From the NCBI GenBank assembly GCA_018064925.1, contig JAGHUH010000003.1, positions 1 to 64,000 of the forward strand: a stretch of 64,000 nucleotides of DNA, written 5' to 3'. A model generated the notes under the pieces. It worked only from the letters and a program-made list of their open reading frames with translations. It made no database searches and was not told the DNA's origin. Source of the stretch: Candidatus Cacconaster stercorequi (GTDB lineage Bacteria; Bacillota; Clostridia; Oscillospirales; Oscillospiraceae). Positions 45,890-54,122 of this stretch are shown in pieces. The stretch's first letter is position 1. The number at the start of each line of letters is the position of its first letter. The position numbers were made by a program, and so were the translations under genes.

Positions 45890-47353
45890 TCAAATGTCCA
45901 TTTGCAGCTGTTCCATCTGCTTGATAATATCCGTGCGGCGCTGATAGAACATCAGCTCCTGATTGTGACGATAGTAGGCGTCGCACCCATAGCGGGCAAT
46001 AAATCGAGCGGCATAGTAGCTCATGGTCAGCTCCGTGACCATAATCAGCAGCTCCTGTCCCTCCGGCCAGACCTTTTCGGCAAAGGCGAACATGGCCTCC
46101 AAGCGGCTTCCCGCCCGTTCGGCGGCGGCGCGCATCTCCGCCACCATACCATCGTACTCCGCCTTAATGGCAGAAAAGTCGGAGCTCTCTCGTGCGTGGC
46201 GGCGCAGGAACGCCAGAATCCGCTCATAGCAGGTCTGCTTCTCCACGCCCAGCGTACCCAGCACCCTGGCGCGCTCCATATCCTCCTCCACGGCGGCGAT
46301 CTGTCCGTCGATGGGCGCGCCGGATTTGACCTGCTTCAGATGTGCCAGCAGCTGACGGATCATATCCTCGGTCTCTATGACGCCGCGGACATCGCCTCCA
46401 ACGCTGTCCAGCAGCAACCCCAGCAGCGTCAGCCGTTCATCGAAGGGTGCATCGGCGGCACGGCGGCAGATCTCCTGCGATGCCTGACCGTTGAGAATGG
46501 TATCCACCTGATAATCGGATTTATACTTGTTGAACAGATCATAGTAGATGGCAAAGTCCTCAGCGATCTCTTTGTCCTGCAGATACTGGCTGATTAGCCG
46601 ACCGTCCACCGTCAGGCCGTTGAGCTCATAGAGCTTGATCATATCGCTCAAATCGTCCCAGCCGCGGGCGGTAACAAAGCGCTTGCCGTCCACCGTGGTC
46701 TCCACCTTGTAGAAATTCTCTTTTCTGGCATCCAGATAGGTCAGCACGGAGGCGTGCACACCCTTTTTCAGCGCATACTCCTTCCACGCAGGATAGTCCG
46801 GTTCGATGTCGATGCGCTTCAGACGATCCCAAGTGACGATATCGAACTCCCGGGCACTGCGGTTATACTCGGTGGGGTTGCCCGCCGTGACCACCAGCCA
46901 GCCCGCCGGAACGGCATGACGGCCAAAGGTCTTGTACTGCAAAAACTGCAGCATGGTGGGCGTCAGTGTTTCGGACACGCAGTTGATCTCATCCAGAAAG
47001 AGGATCCCCTCCTGCACGCCGCTTTGCTCCATCATATCATACACCGAGGCGATGATCTCCGACATGGTATACTCGGACACCTCATATTCCCTGCCGCCAT
47101 AGGTCTTGCGGACGATCACCGGCAGACCCAACGCACTCTGGCGGGTATGATGCGTCATGGAATAGGACACCAGACCCACGCCCAGCTCATCGGCCACCTG
47201 CTTCATAATGGCGGTTTTGCCGATACCCGGAGGGCCCATCAGGAATACGGGACGCTGGCTTTCCGGCGGAATACGAAAATGCCCAAACTCGTCCCGGGTG
47301 AAATACGCCCGCATGGCGTCACAGATCTGTGCTTTTGCCTCGGCAATATTCAT
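45890..47353 (-). CDS. MoxR-type AAA+ ATPase
   Basis: A 487-residue AAA+ ATPase of the MoxR/RavA group. Walker A is GPPGIGKTA near residue 40, Walker B ILFLDEINCV, and sensor 1 VTAGNPTEYN. A C-terminal helical extension of about 230 residues follows the AAA core. MoxR ATPases act with VWA proteins as chaperones that insert cofactors or activate enzymes. Here the VWA gene lies two genes upstream, and FAD and Fe-S oxidoreductases lie downstream as plausible clients (inference). Its ATG overlaps the LRR gene stop by 4 bp. Confidence 0.88.
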   Translation of the reverse strand: MNIAEAKAQICDAMRAYFTRDEFGHFRIPPESQRPVFLMGPPGIGKTAIMKQVADELGVGLVSYSMTHHTRQSALGLPVIVRKTYGGREYEVSEYTMSEIIASVYDMMEQSGVQEGILFLDEINCVSETLTPTMLQFLQYKTFGRHAVPAGWLVVTAGNPTEYNRSAREFDIVTWDRLKRIDIEPDYPAWKEYALKKGVHASVLTYLDARKENFYKVETTVDGKRFVTARGWDDLSDMIKLYELNGLTVDGRLISQYLQDKEIAEDFAIYYDLFNKYKSDYQVDTILNGQASQEICRRAADAPFDERLTLLGLLLDSVGGDVRGVIETEDMIRQLLAHLKQVKSGAPIDGQIAAVEEDMERARVLGTLGVEKQTCYERILAFLRRHARESSDFSAIKAEYDGMVAEMRAAAERAGSRLEAMFAFAEKVWPEGQELLIMVTELTMSYYAARFIARYGCDAYYRHNQELMFYQRRTDIIKQMEQLQMDI

Positions 47354-48198
47354 AGTTCAAACTCCTCTTCTATCTCTCTGGCCGTGCCCTTGGCCTGCAG
47401 CAGCAGTGCCGTCAGCTCCGTTTTGCCGCTTTGCGTGGCACGGCGTACATAGTCATCAATTTCCTCCGGACGCAGCAGCTTCCGCTGTGCGATTCCCGTC
47501 ATGGCCGGAATATTATCGGTTTCCAGCACCCGCTCCATGACCTCCTGCTCATTGGCGCGAATAAAGGTCTCCGCCCGCTGTGCCACCCAATCGGGATGAC
47601 GATCCGGACAGGACGCCCACAGGAGGCTGTATACCATCTCCGATTCCGGGTCGCGGCACTGGGCATAGCCCGGTGCGATGTAGCCCTCCACCAACTGCGG
47701 GCAGTTGCCGAACACATTGCGCTCCATCTGCGTCTGCGTGCCCAATACATTGGCTTTCCGCAGACCGCCGCAATCCCAAAAGGCGCTGTCGCCCAGCCGC
47801 GTCACGCCCGCCGGCACGGTGATCTCCCGCAAGCCGGTGCCCCAGAAGGCCATCTCGCAGATGGTGCGCATGGTTTCCGGCAGTTCGATATGCTCCAGCG
47901 CCGGGCAACACAAAAACGCTCCCTCTCCGATGAACGAAAGCTGCGGCGGCAGCACCACACGGCGCAAACTCTCGCAGTTGGAAAACACCGCCGCGTGCAG
48001 CTCCGTGATATGCGACGAAAGCACTACCTCCTCCAGCTTGACACAGCTGGAGAACACCTCTTCCCCGATAAAGGTCACGCTGTCCGGCAGCACCACGCGG
48101 CGAATGTCACCCTCGCCGGCATAGGCGCCGCCCTCCAAACGCTGAATGCCCTCCGGCAAAATCAGCAGACCGTTATGCGTCTGAAAATCTCGAATCAA
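47350..48198 (-). CDS. Cytosolic BspA-type leucine-rich-repeat protein
   Basis: A 282-residue protein without a signal peptide. About five LRR_5 repeats (for example RRVVLPDSVTFIGEEVFSSC; RRVVLPPQLSFIGEGAFLCC; REITVPAGVTRLGDSAFWDC) span about residues 10-155. The C-terminal 120 residues are helical and unassigned. BspA-type proteins are normally secreted adhesins, so a cytosolic member between a VWA and a MoxR gene is unusual and may be an adaptor. The start is TTG 48198 with GGAGG eight bases upstream, within the end of the VWA gene (26-bp overlap). Confidence 0.8.
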   Translation of the reverse strand: MIRDFQTHNGLLILPEGIQRLEGGAYAGEGDIRRVVLPDSVTFIGEEVFSSCVKLEEVVLSSHITELHAAVFSNCESLRRVVLPPQLSFIGEGAFLCCPALEHIELPETMRTICEMAFWGTGLREITVPAGVTRLGDSAFWDCGGLRKANVLGTQTQMERNVFGNCPQLVEGYIAPGYAQCRDPESEMVYSLLWASCPDRHPDWVAQRAETFIRANEQEVMERVLETDNIPAMTGIAQRKLLRPEEIDDYVRRATQSGKTELTALLLQAKGTAREIEEEFEL

Positions 48199-49495
48199 GA
48201 ATCTCGTCCTCCGTTAATACCATGTGCATGGCCCATGACGGCACCTGCACCTCCGTATATTCCTCCTGATGGATGATGAACGCCGTGTCATAGCCCGGAC
48301 GCTTTGCCGGAAATGTTCCCCGTCCATCGGTAAAATACAGCAGTCCCCGCAGATCCGTCAGTTGTCGGCGGCGGATCAGTTCATCCACACGGGCGAACAC
48401 AGGGCGGAAATCCGTCTGGCCCAGCCCCTTGATCTCCATGCTTTTGATATAGGCCTCAAAATCCTCATGGCAGGTAATCAGCACATCCTCCCGGATCCGA
48501 TCATCGCACTGAATGATATGCATATTCACCCGGGTAAAGAAATTCTCCTGCCGGGACAAAATGTCATGGGTATGCTGAATGAACGACTGCACCACATCAC
48601 CCCGCACACTGCCGGAGGTGTCGATGGCAATCACAAATTCCCGGATGCGCTTTTGCTCCCGGTATTCCAGCGGCTCGATCAACGGGACATTGCCATAAAG
48701 CGACATACCATAGGTATAGAAATTCTGGTCAAATTCCTCGTCGCTGAGCCGTACCACCTCGCCCCGAACGCCGAACCGCTGCAAAAAGGCGGTATAGTCA
48801 TGCTTGGGGCGGTTCAAACTGCGCAGGTTCTGCACCAGCGCGCTGTCCATCTCCTTGAGCATGGTTTCCAGCTCCGTCTGCATCCGCTGGGAAACCTCCT
48901 GCCACAGTTGCTCCAAGAGCTGCACATCCCGTTCGTTTCCCGCATCCTCGTCCATCTCGCCGTACCACAGATTATGTTGGTCGGCCAAAAAATCACCGCG
49001 CATTTTCCGCAGTTCATCTTCGTCAAAATCCTGCTCGCCCAGCCATTTATAGATCCGCTCGGCGGTCATGGTACCCACTGCGGTGCGGAATTCTTCCAGT
49101 GCTTCACGCTGATTTTCCTGCCGCTGGGAGTGGAGCATGGGCTTATCCATCTGGCAGATGACATTCTCCACTGCCACATCGCAGGCCAGATCCCAACGCA
49201 GCTTGTGGATCTCCTCGCCCACAAAGCTGTGGCGGAACACGCAGTGCAGCACGGCGTGCATAATATCCCGGCACACCGCTGATTGCTGGGCACGGTACTG
49301 CGTCAGGATGTGCCACGGCTCATAGTACAGATACTGCCCATCGGTAGCAAATTTCCACTCCTGCGTACATACAAGGCTCAGGTGAGACAGCGCCCGATCC
49401 ATAAAACGCAGCTGCACCAACAGGGTATTGCGGCTGAGGGTCAGTATCTCCTCCGCCAGCACCCGGGCGCTCTCTTCGCGGTCTTTCTGCTCCAT
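48173..49495 (-). CDS. VWA-domain protein with metallopeptidase-like N-terminus (ViaA/DUF2201-like)
   Basis: A 440-residue protein. The N-terminal half has HAVLHCVFRHSF, a HxxxHxxxxH pattern seen in DUF2201-type putative metallopeptidase domains. The C-terminal VWA domain carries the MIDAS DTSGS, then TDF and YFTDG. Such proteins pair with MoxR ATPases. I chose ATG 49495 after GGAGGTGG. It is the first gene of the five-gene operon; a strong promoter lies at 49527-49555. Confidence 0.85.
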   Translation of the reverse strand: MEQKDREESARVLAEEILTLSRNTLLVQLRFMDRALSHLSLVCTQEWKFATDGQYLYYEPWHILTQYRAQQSAVCRDIMHAVLHCVFRHSFVGEEIHKLRWDLACDVAVENVICQMDKPMLHSQRQENQREALEEFRTAVGTMTAERIYKWLGEQDFDEDELRKMRGDFLADQHNLWYGEMDEDAGNERDVQLLEQLWQEVSQRMQTELETMLKEMDSALVQNLRSLNRPKHDYTAFLQRFGVRGEVVRLSDEEFDQNFYTYGMSLYGNVPLIEPLEYREQKRIREFVIAIDTSGSVRGDVVQSFIQHTHDILSRQENFFTRVNMHIIQCDDRIREDVLITCHEDFEAYIKSMEIKGLGQTDFRPVFARVDELIRRRQLTDLRGLLYFTDGRGTFPAKRPGYDTAFIIHQEEYTEVQVPSWAMHMVLTEDEILDSRFSDA

Positions 49496-49526
49496 CTGTC
49501 CCACCTCCTTTTCCTTCATATCGTTT

Positions 49527-49555
49527 ATTATAGGGAGAAACAACCCTCGTTGCAA
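49527..49555 (-). promoter_or_regulatory. Promoter of the VWA-LRR-MoxR-oxidoreductase operon
   Basis: On the minus strand TTGCAA (49550-49555) and TATAAT (49527-49532) are 17 bases apart. Confidence 0.8.
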
Positions 49556-49579
49556 GGGCATTTCCCCCCTTTTTCGCAC

Positions 49580-49610
49580 AAAACACCCCGACTCAAGGTC
49601 GGGGTGTTTT
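49580..49610 (-). terminator. Terminator of degV
   Basis: A 13-bp stem (49580-49592 with 49598-49610) around TCAAG lies just after the degV stop and ahead of the VWA promoter. Confidence 0.88.
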
Positions 49611-49622
49611 CTCTGACATCAG

Positions 49623-50480
49623 TTACTTGTGCAAAAACAGCACGCCCAGACATCTGGGGCCGCAATGGGATGCAATGGTGCAGCCGGCCTCGGTAATGAA
49701 TACCTCCTTCACATGGGCGGTATCCTTCACCAACTGAACCAGCTCGTCCAGCGTTTCCCGGGACATACCCGTGGAATTGGTCACAAAGGCGTAGTCCTCG
49801 CGCACATCGGCACCCTCTAAACGGGCTGCCACATACTGGCGATAGACCTTTTCCATGTTGCCGCGATACTTTTTGCCCACCACCAATACGCCATCGCGCA
49901 TTTCCAGGCAGGGCTTCAGCTTCAGCAGATTGGCGCCCAGCGCCGCCACGCCGGAGCAACGGCCGCCCTTCCACATATATTCCAGGGTATCCAGCACAAA
50001 GCTGGTATCGACTTTATCCGTCATGCTGCGCAGCCTGTCCGCGATATCCGCAGCAGCCATTCCCGCGTCGCGCATATCCGCCGCCTGCAGCGCCAGTAAG
50101 CCACCGCCGGTAGAAAGATGACGGGTATCCACGCAGTAGACCTTGCCCAGATCCGACAGCTCCGCCGCGGCCAGACAGGCGTTTTGATAGGTGCTGGACA
50201 GCTCGGAACTGATGTCCAGATGCACCACCTCGTATCCCGCCTCCAGCATGGGACGGAAGAAATCCACAAAGCCCTGGGGGCTTACAGCTGCCGTCTGGGG
50301 CAATGTTCCGTCAGCGCGGTATCGCTCAAAGAGATGCTCGCAGGTATAGCCGCCATCATCCAGATAGCGTTCCTCACCCACAAGGATACTCAACGGCGCA
50401 ATATGAATCCCAAAGCGCTGCAGCAGCTCGGGCGACAGGTCGCAGGTACTGTCATATGTAATGGCCACCGGTTTATTCAC
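49623..50480 (-). CDS. DegV family fatty-acid-binding protein
   Basis: A 285-residue DegV-fold protein. ITYDSTCDLSPEL, DDGGYT and HLDISSELSSTYQ mark the family. DegV (FakB) proteins bind fatty acids and hand them to the FakA kinase for phosphorylation; no fakA is nearby. The start is GTG 50480 with GGGGGAG about six bases upstream. A TATAAT-like -10 lies upstream on the minus strand. It has its own terminator and faces a divergent response regulator. Confidence 0.92.
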   Translation of the reverse strand: MNKPVAITYDSTCDLSPELLQRFGIHIAPLSILVGEERYLDDGGYTCEHLFERYRADGTLPQTAAVSPQGFVDFFRPMLEAGYEVVHLDISSELSSTYQNACLAAAELSDLGKVYCVDTRHLSTGGGLLALQAADMRDAGMAAADIADRLRSMTDKVDTSFVLDTLEYMWKGGRCSGVAALGANLLKLKPCLEMRDGVLVVGKKYRGNMEKVYRQYVAARLEGADVREDYAFVTNSTGMSRETLDELVQLVKDTAHVKEVFITEAGCTIASHCGPRCLGVLFLHK

Positions 50481-50566
50481 AAGACACTCCCCCTTAACAC
50501 GACATAGGTACGACAAATTATATCGTCGAAACCTCACGCGAACCTCAAATAATTTAAGAATTCCTA

Positions 50567-50595
50567 TCGCCAAGCTGGTTATTATGTGATATGAT
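50567..50595 (+). promoter_or_regulatory. Promoter of the orphan response regulator
   Basis: TCGCCA (50567-50572) and extended TGA TATGAT (50590-50595) are 17 bases apart. The -10 covers an in-frame ATG at 50591, which rules that codon out as the start. Confidence 0.6.
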
Positions 50596-50626
50596 AGGCA
50601 CAACAACACGGGAGGAGGAATATGCC

Positions 50627-51310
50627 TTGTTCAATATTCTGGTGGCAGAGGACAACGAGGACACCCGGGTGCTGATGTGTGACCTGCTGCGCCGTGCTGG
50701 ATATGTACCGTGGCCCGCCGCAAACGGCGTGGAAGCGTTGGCGCTGATGGATCACCGGCAAATTGATTTGGCCATTGTGGATGTAACCATGCCCCGCATG
50801 GACGGCTATGTTTTCACCCGCACCCTGCGAGAGGGTCACTGCGATATTCCCATCATGATGGTCACTGCCAGAGCCAACCGGGAGGACAAGCGTCTGGGCT
50901 TTGCCGCCGGTATTGACGATTATATGATCAAACCCGCTGACGAGGAGGAGCTGCTCTGGCGCATTGCCGCACTGCTGCGCCGCTGCAAGAGTGTCAGCGA
51001 GCATCAACTGGCCGTGGGCGGAACGGTGCTGGATTATCACGCCTTTCAGGTCAGCTATCAGGGCAAGACCGTACAGCTGCACCACCGGGAATTCCTGCTG
51101 CTGTATAAGCTGCTGTCCTATCCCAAAACCATGTTTACCAAGCGCCAGCTTATTGACGAGCTGTGGGATCTGGACACGGATGTGGACGAGCACACCGTGG
51201 AGGTACATATCTCCCGCCTGCGGAGCAAATTCCGGGACAATCCGGATTTCGAGCTGCGCACCATCCGCGGCTTCGGCTATATGGGGCTGACCCGGGAAAG
51301 TGACCCATAA
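50627..51310 (+). CDS. Orphan OmpR-family response regulator
   Basis: A 227-residue regulator. The receiver domain has Glu8-Asp9 and phospho-acceptor Asp52 (IVDVTMPRMDG) with Lys near 102. The winged-helix domain (HREFLLLYKLLSYP; EVHISRLRSKFRDNPDF; TIRGFGYMG) follows. It resembles SaeR/ArlR-type regulators. No histidine kinase is adjacent. The start is probably TTG 50627, with GGGAGGAGG eight bases upstream; an earlier ATG (50591) lies within the -10. It lies upstream of the CoA-transferase operon but has its own promoter. Confidence 0.88.
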   Translation: MFNILVAEDNEDTRVLMCDLLRRAGYVPWPAANGVEALALMDHRQIDLAIVDVTMPRMDGYVFTRTLREGHCDIPIMMVTARANREDKRLGFAAGIDDYMIKPADEEELLWRIAALLRRCKSVSEHQLAVGGTVLDYHAFQVSYQGKTVQLHHREFLLLYKLLSYPKTMFTKRQLIDELWDLDTDVDEHTVEVHISRLRSKFRDNPDFELRTIRGFGYMGLTRESDP

Positions 51311-51352
51311 TGGATTTGTCCGCCGTTTCCTGTGCGCCGAGACGGCTCAATC

Positions 51353-51382
51353 TTGACTTTTCCCCCGCTACCGCGCTATGAT
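51353..51382 (+). promoter_or_regulatory. Promoter of the CoA-transferase genes
   Basis: TTGACT (51353-51358) and TATGAT (51377-51382) are 18 bases apart, 38 bp before the first CoA-transferase start. Confidence 0.65.
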
Positions 51383-51420
51383 GAAGAAAAACATGATCTG
51401 CTGAAAGGAGCTTCGTTGAC

Positions 51421-52758
51421 ATGATAGATTATATGAACGAATACAAGACCAAGCTGCGGACGCCGGAACAGGCTGTACAGGTGGTAAAGGACGGCGATTG
51501 GGTGGACTACACCTCCAATGTCTGCTTCCCCACCCTGCTGGATGCGGCGCTGGCAAAGCGTCGGGATGAGCTGTGGGATGTGAAGGTTCGCGGCAACCTG
51601 ATCTTCGGGCCCATTCAGGTGGTGGAATGTGACGACACCCGCGAACACTTCTGCTACAACAGCTGGCACTGCTCCGCCTATGAGCGCAAGCTCTGCGATA
51701 AGGATCTGTGCAACTACATCCCCATGATCTTCCGCAACAACACGGTATATTACCGCCAGTTCCTGACGGTGAATGTGGCCATGATGGCCGTCCCTCCCAT
51801 GGACAAGCACGGCTATTTCAATATGTCCTGTGCTGTGGGCGTGGGGCGCGGTATTCTGGACAAGGCTGACATCGTCATTCTGGAGATCAACGAAAACCTC
51901 CCCGTCGTCTGCGGCGGCTTTGACGAGGCCATCCACATCTCCGAGGTGGACTATGTGGTGGAGGGGCACCATGACCCCCTGCCTCAGTTCCCCATTGCAC
52001 CTGCCACGCCGGAGGATATTGCCATCGCCGATCTGATTCTGCCCGAAATCCCCAACGGTGCCACGCTGCAGTTGGGCATCGGCGGTATGCCCAATGTACT
52101 GGGTGCCAGACTTGCCCAGTCTGACCTCAAGGATTTGGGGATGCACACCGAGCTTTGCTCCGACGCCTACTACGAGCTGTTCAAGGCAGGCAAGCTCACC
52201 AACAAATGCAACACCATCCATCGGGGCAAGGGTGCCACCGGCATTGTGTTCGGCTCGCAGGATCTTTATGACTGGATCGACCACAATGTGGGCGTGATGG
52301 GCGCGCCGCTGGAATACATCAACGCCCCCGAGGTCATCGGACAGCTGGACAACATGATCTCCATCAATAACTGCATCGCCGTGGATCTCTACGGTCAGGT
52401 CTGCGCCGAAAGTGCCGGACTGCGCCAGATCAGCGGCACCGGCGGGCAGCTGGACTACCTCACCGGAGCGGCTATGTCTCGCGGCGGCAAGGCGTTCATT
52501 GCTATGACCTCCTCCTTCGTGGACAAGAAAGGACAGCGCCACAGCCGCATTCTGCCGCACTTCGGCGGCGACATTGTCACCGATCCCCGCTCACAGGCGT
52601 ATTACATCGTCACCGAGTACGGCATGGTCAATCTGGCAGGCCGCAGCTCCTGGGAGCGCGCGGAGATGCTGATTTCCGTGGCACATCCCGATTTCCGGGA
52701 AGAGCTCATTGCGGCGGCACAGGCGCAGCGCATCTGGCACCGCTCCAACAAGCGCTGA
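51421..52758 (+). CDS. Acetyl-CoA hydrolase/transferase family CoA-transferase
   Basis: A 445-residue type I CoA-transferase of the 4-hydroxybutyrate/butyryl-CoA:acetate family. Visible motifs are QLGIGGMPNVLGARL, then LGMHTELCSD (predicted catalytic Glu, by analogy to Glu238 of the C. aminobutyricum enzyme), then DLYGQVCAESAG and SGTGGQLDYLTGA. It moves CoA between short acyl-CoAs and acetate or a related acid, a late step of butyrate-type fermentation. Acid specificity is not readable. ATG 51421 follows AAAGGAG. It lies 26 bp before a broken paralogue. Confidence 0.88.
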   Translation: MIDYMNEYKTKLRTPEQAVQVVKDGDWVDYTSNVCFPTLLDAALAKRRDELWDVKVRGNLIFGPIQVVECDDTREHFCYNSWHCSAYERKLCDKDLCNYIPMIFRNNTVYYRQFLTVNVAMMAVPPMDKHGYFNMSCAVGVGRGILDKADIVILEINENLPVVCGGFDEAIHISEVDYVVEGHHDPLPQFPIAPATPEDIAIADLILPEIPNGATLQLGIGGMPNVLGARLAQSDLKDLGMHTELCSDAYYELFKAGKLTNKCNTIHRGKGATGIVFGSQDLYDWIDHNVGVMGAPLEYINAPEVIGQLDNMISINNCIAVDLYGQVCAESAGLRQISGTGGQLDYLTGAAMSRGGKAFIAMTSSFVDKKGQRHSRILPHFGGDIVTDPRSQAYYIVTEYGMVNLAGRSSWERAEMLISVAHPDFREELIAAAQAQRIWHRSNKR

Positions 52759-52784
52759 AAACCATCAAAAACGGAGATGCTTCT

Positions 52785-54080
52785 ATGACAAACCGTGAAA
52801 TTTACGAGTCCAAAAAGGTCACCGTGACGGAGGCGCTCAGCCACATTCATTCCGGCGATTGCATCATCAGCGGCACTTACGCTGCCGAGCCGGTACAGTT
52901 GTTTTCTCATCTGCACACGGTGACGGAGCGCGTCACCGATCTGCGGGTATGGCTGTGCAACACCCAGGGGGATTACCCGTTTATCAACGATGCGCAGTAC
53001 TGGCAGCACTTCACCTATCACTGTGCCTTCTACGGTGCCAAGGAGCGCGCGCTCCACAAAAGCGGGCGGGTCAGCTATTTCCCATGGTATCTCAGTCAGG
53101 TGGGTCCCCATCTGGTGGAGGCCGACCGCCCCCGCGTCTTTCTCACCGCCGCCGCGCCCATGGACGAGGATGGCTACCTCTATATCTCCCCCTGCCTGCA
53201 ATGGGAGTACGAGGCGTACCCCGCCTGCGATGTCCATATCTTTGAGATCAATCCCCATGTACCCCGCATGACCAATGCTCCCAAGGTGCATATCAGCGAG
53301 GTCACCTGCCTCATCGAGTGCGACAACCCCGTTTCCGAGGTACCGGAGCCGAGGATGACCGCCATTGAGCAGCAGATCGGCGCTTACGCCGCCGAGCTGG
53401 TGCGGGATGGGGACACGCTGCAATTCGGCATTGGCGGAACCTCCAACGCAGTGGCCGAGGCGCTCTACGGAAAGCACGATCTGGGCGTACACACCGAAAT
53501 GTTCAGCACCTCCATGGGGCGGCTGATGGAAACGGGTGTCATCAACAACAGCCGCAAGAATTTTCACCCCGGCAAGGCCGTGTGTGCCTTTGCCTGGGGC
53601 AGTCAGGATTTCTAGCGCTTTATCCATGACAACCCGGATGTGGAGCTGCACCCCTCTGCTTATGTCAACGACCCGGCGAACATCGGGCGCAATGACAACA
53701 TGGTGTCCATCAACACGGCGCTGCAGATCGACCTCACCGGGCAGGTCTGCTCGGAGTCGTTGGGCACGCGGCAGTATTCCGGTACCGGCGGCGCCACGGA
53801 CTTTGCCTCCGGCGCCTATCGCTCCCGGGGCGGGCGGGGCATCATCGCCGTCACCTCCACTGCCAAGGGCGGCACGGTCTCCCGCATCCAACCCATGCTG
53901 GCCCCCGGCTCCGTGGTGTCCATTCAGCGCAATGTGGTGGATTACATTGTCACCGAGTACGGCGTGGCAAAAATGCGGGATGCCAGTCTGCGTCAGAGGG
54001 CGCAGCGGCTCATTGCCATCGCACATCCGGATTTCCGCCAGGAGCTGACACGGCAGGCCCACGATCTGCTGATCTGGTAA
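52785..54080 (+). pseudogene. CoA-transferase paralogue broken by in-frame TAG
   Basis: A homologue of the preceding gene. It runs intact for 276 codons (motifs QFGIGGTSNAVAEAL, LGVHTEMFSTS, WGSQDF), meets TAG at 53613-53615, then continues in the same frame to 54080 (NPDVELHPSAY; DLTGQVCSESLGTRQ; IVTEYGVAKM). The intact neighbour has GSQDLYDW at this spot, so a Tyr codon changed to TAG is likely. The rest is undamaged, which suggests a recent nonsense mutation or a sequencing error. No ribosome binding site precedes the downstream part. TAG also ends the RNA methyltransferase gene (29714), so it is a normal stop here. Confidence 0.82.
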
Positions 54081-54085
54081 ACGAT

Positions 54086-54122
54086 AAAAAACAGAGCTGA
54101 AAGTTTTCAGCTCTGTTTTTTT
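54086..54122. terminator. Bidirectional terminator after the CoA-transferase genes
   Basis: A stem (54086-54102 with 54105-54120) with A/T tracts on both sides separates the convergent CoA-transferase and activase genes. Confidence 0.88.

Noticed and set aside
53613-53615. TAG read as pyrrolysine or as a recoded sense codon
   Set aside because: TAG ends the RNA methyltransferase gene normally, no pylT/pylS is in the window, and no Pyl insertion is expected in this family. A Tyr-to-stop mutation is simpler.
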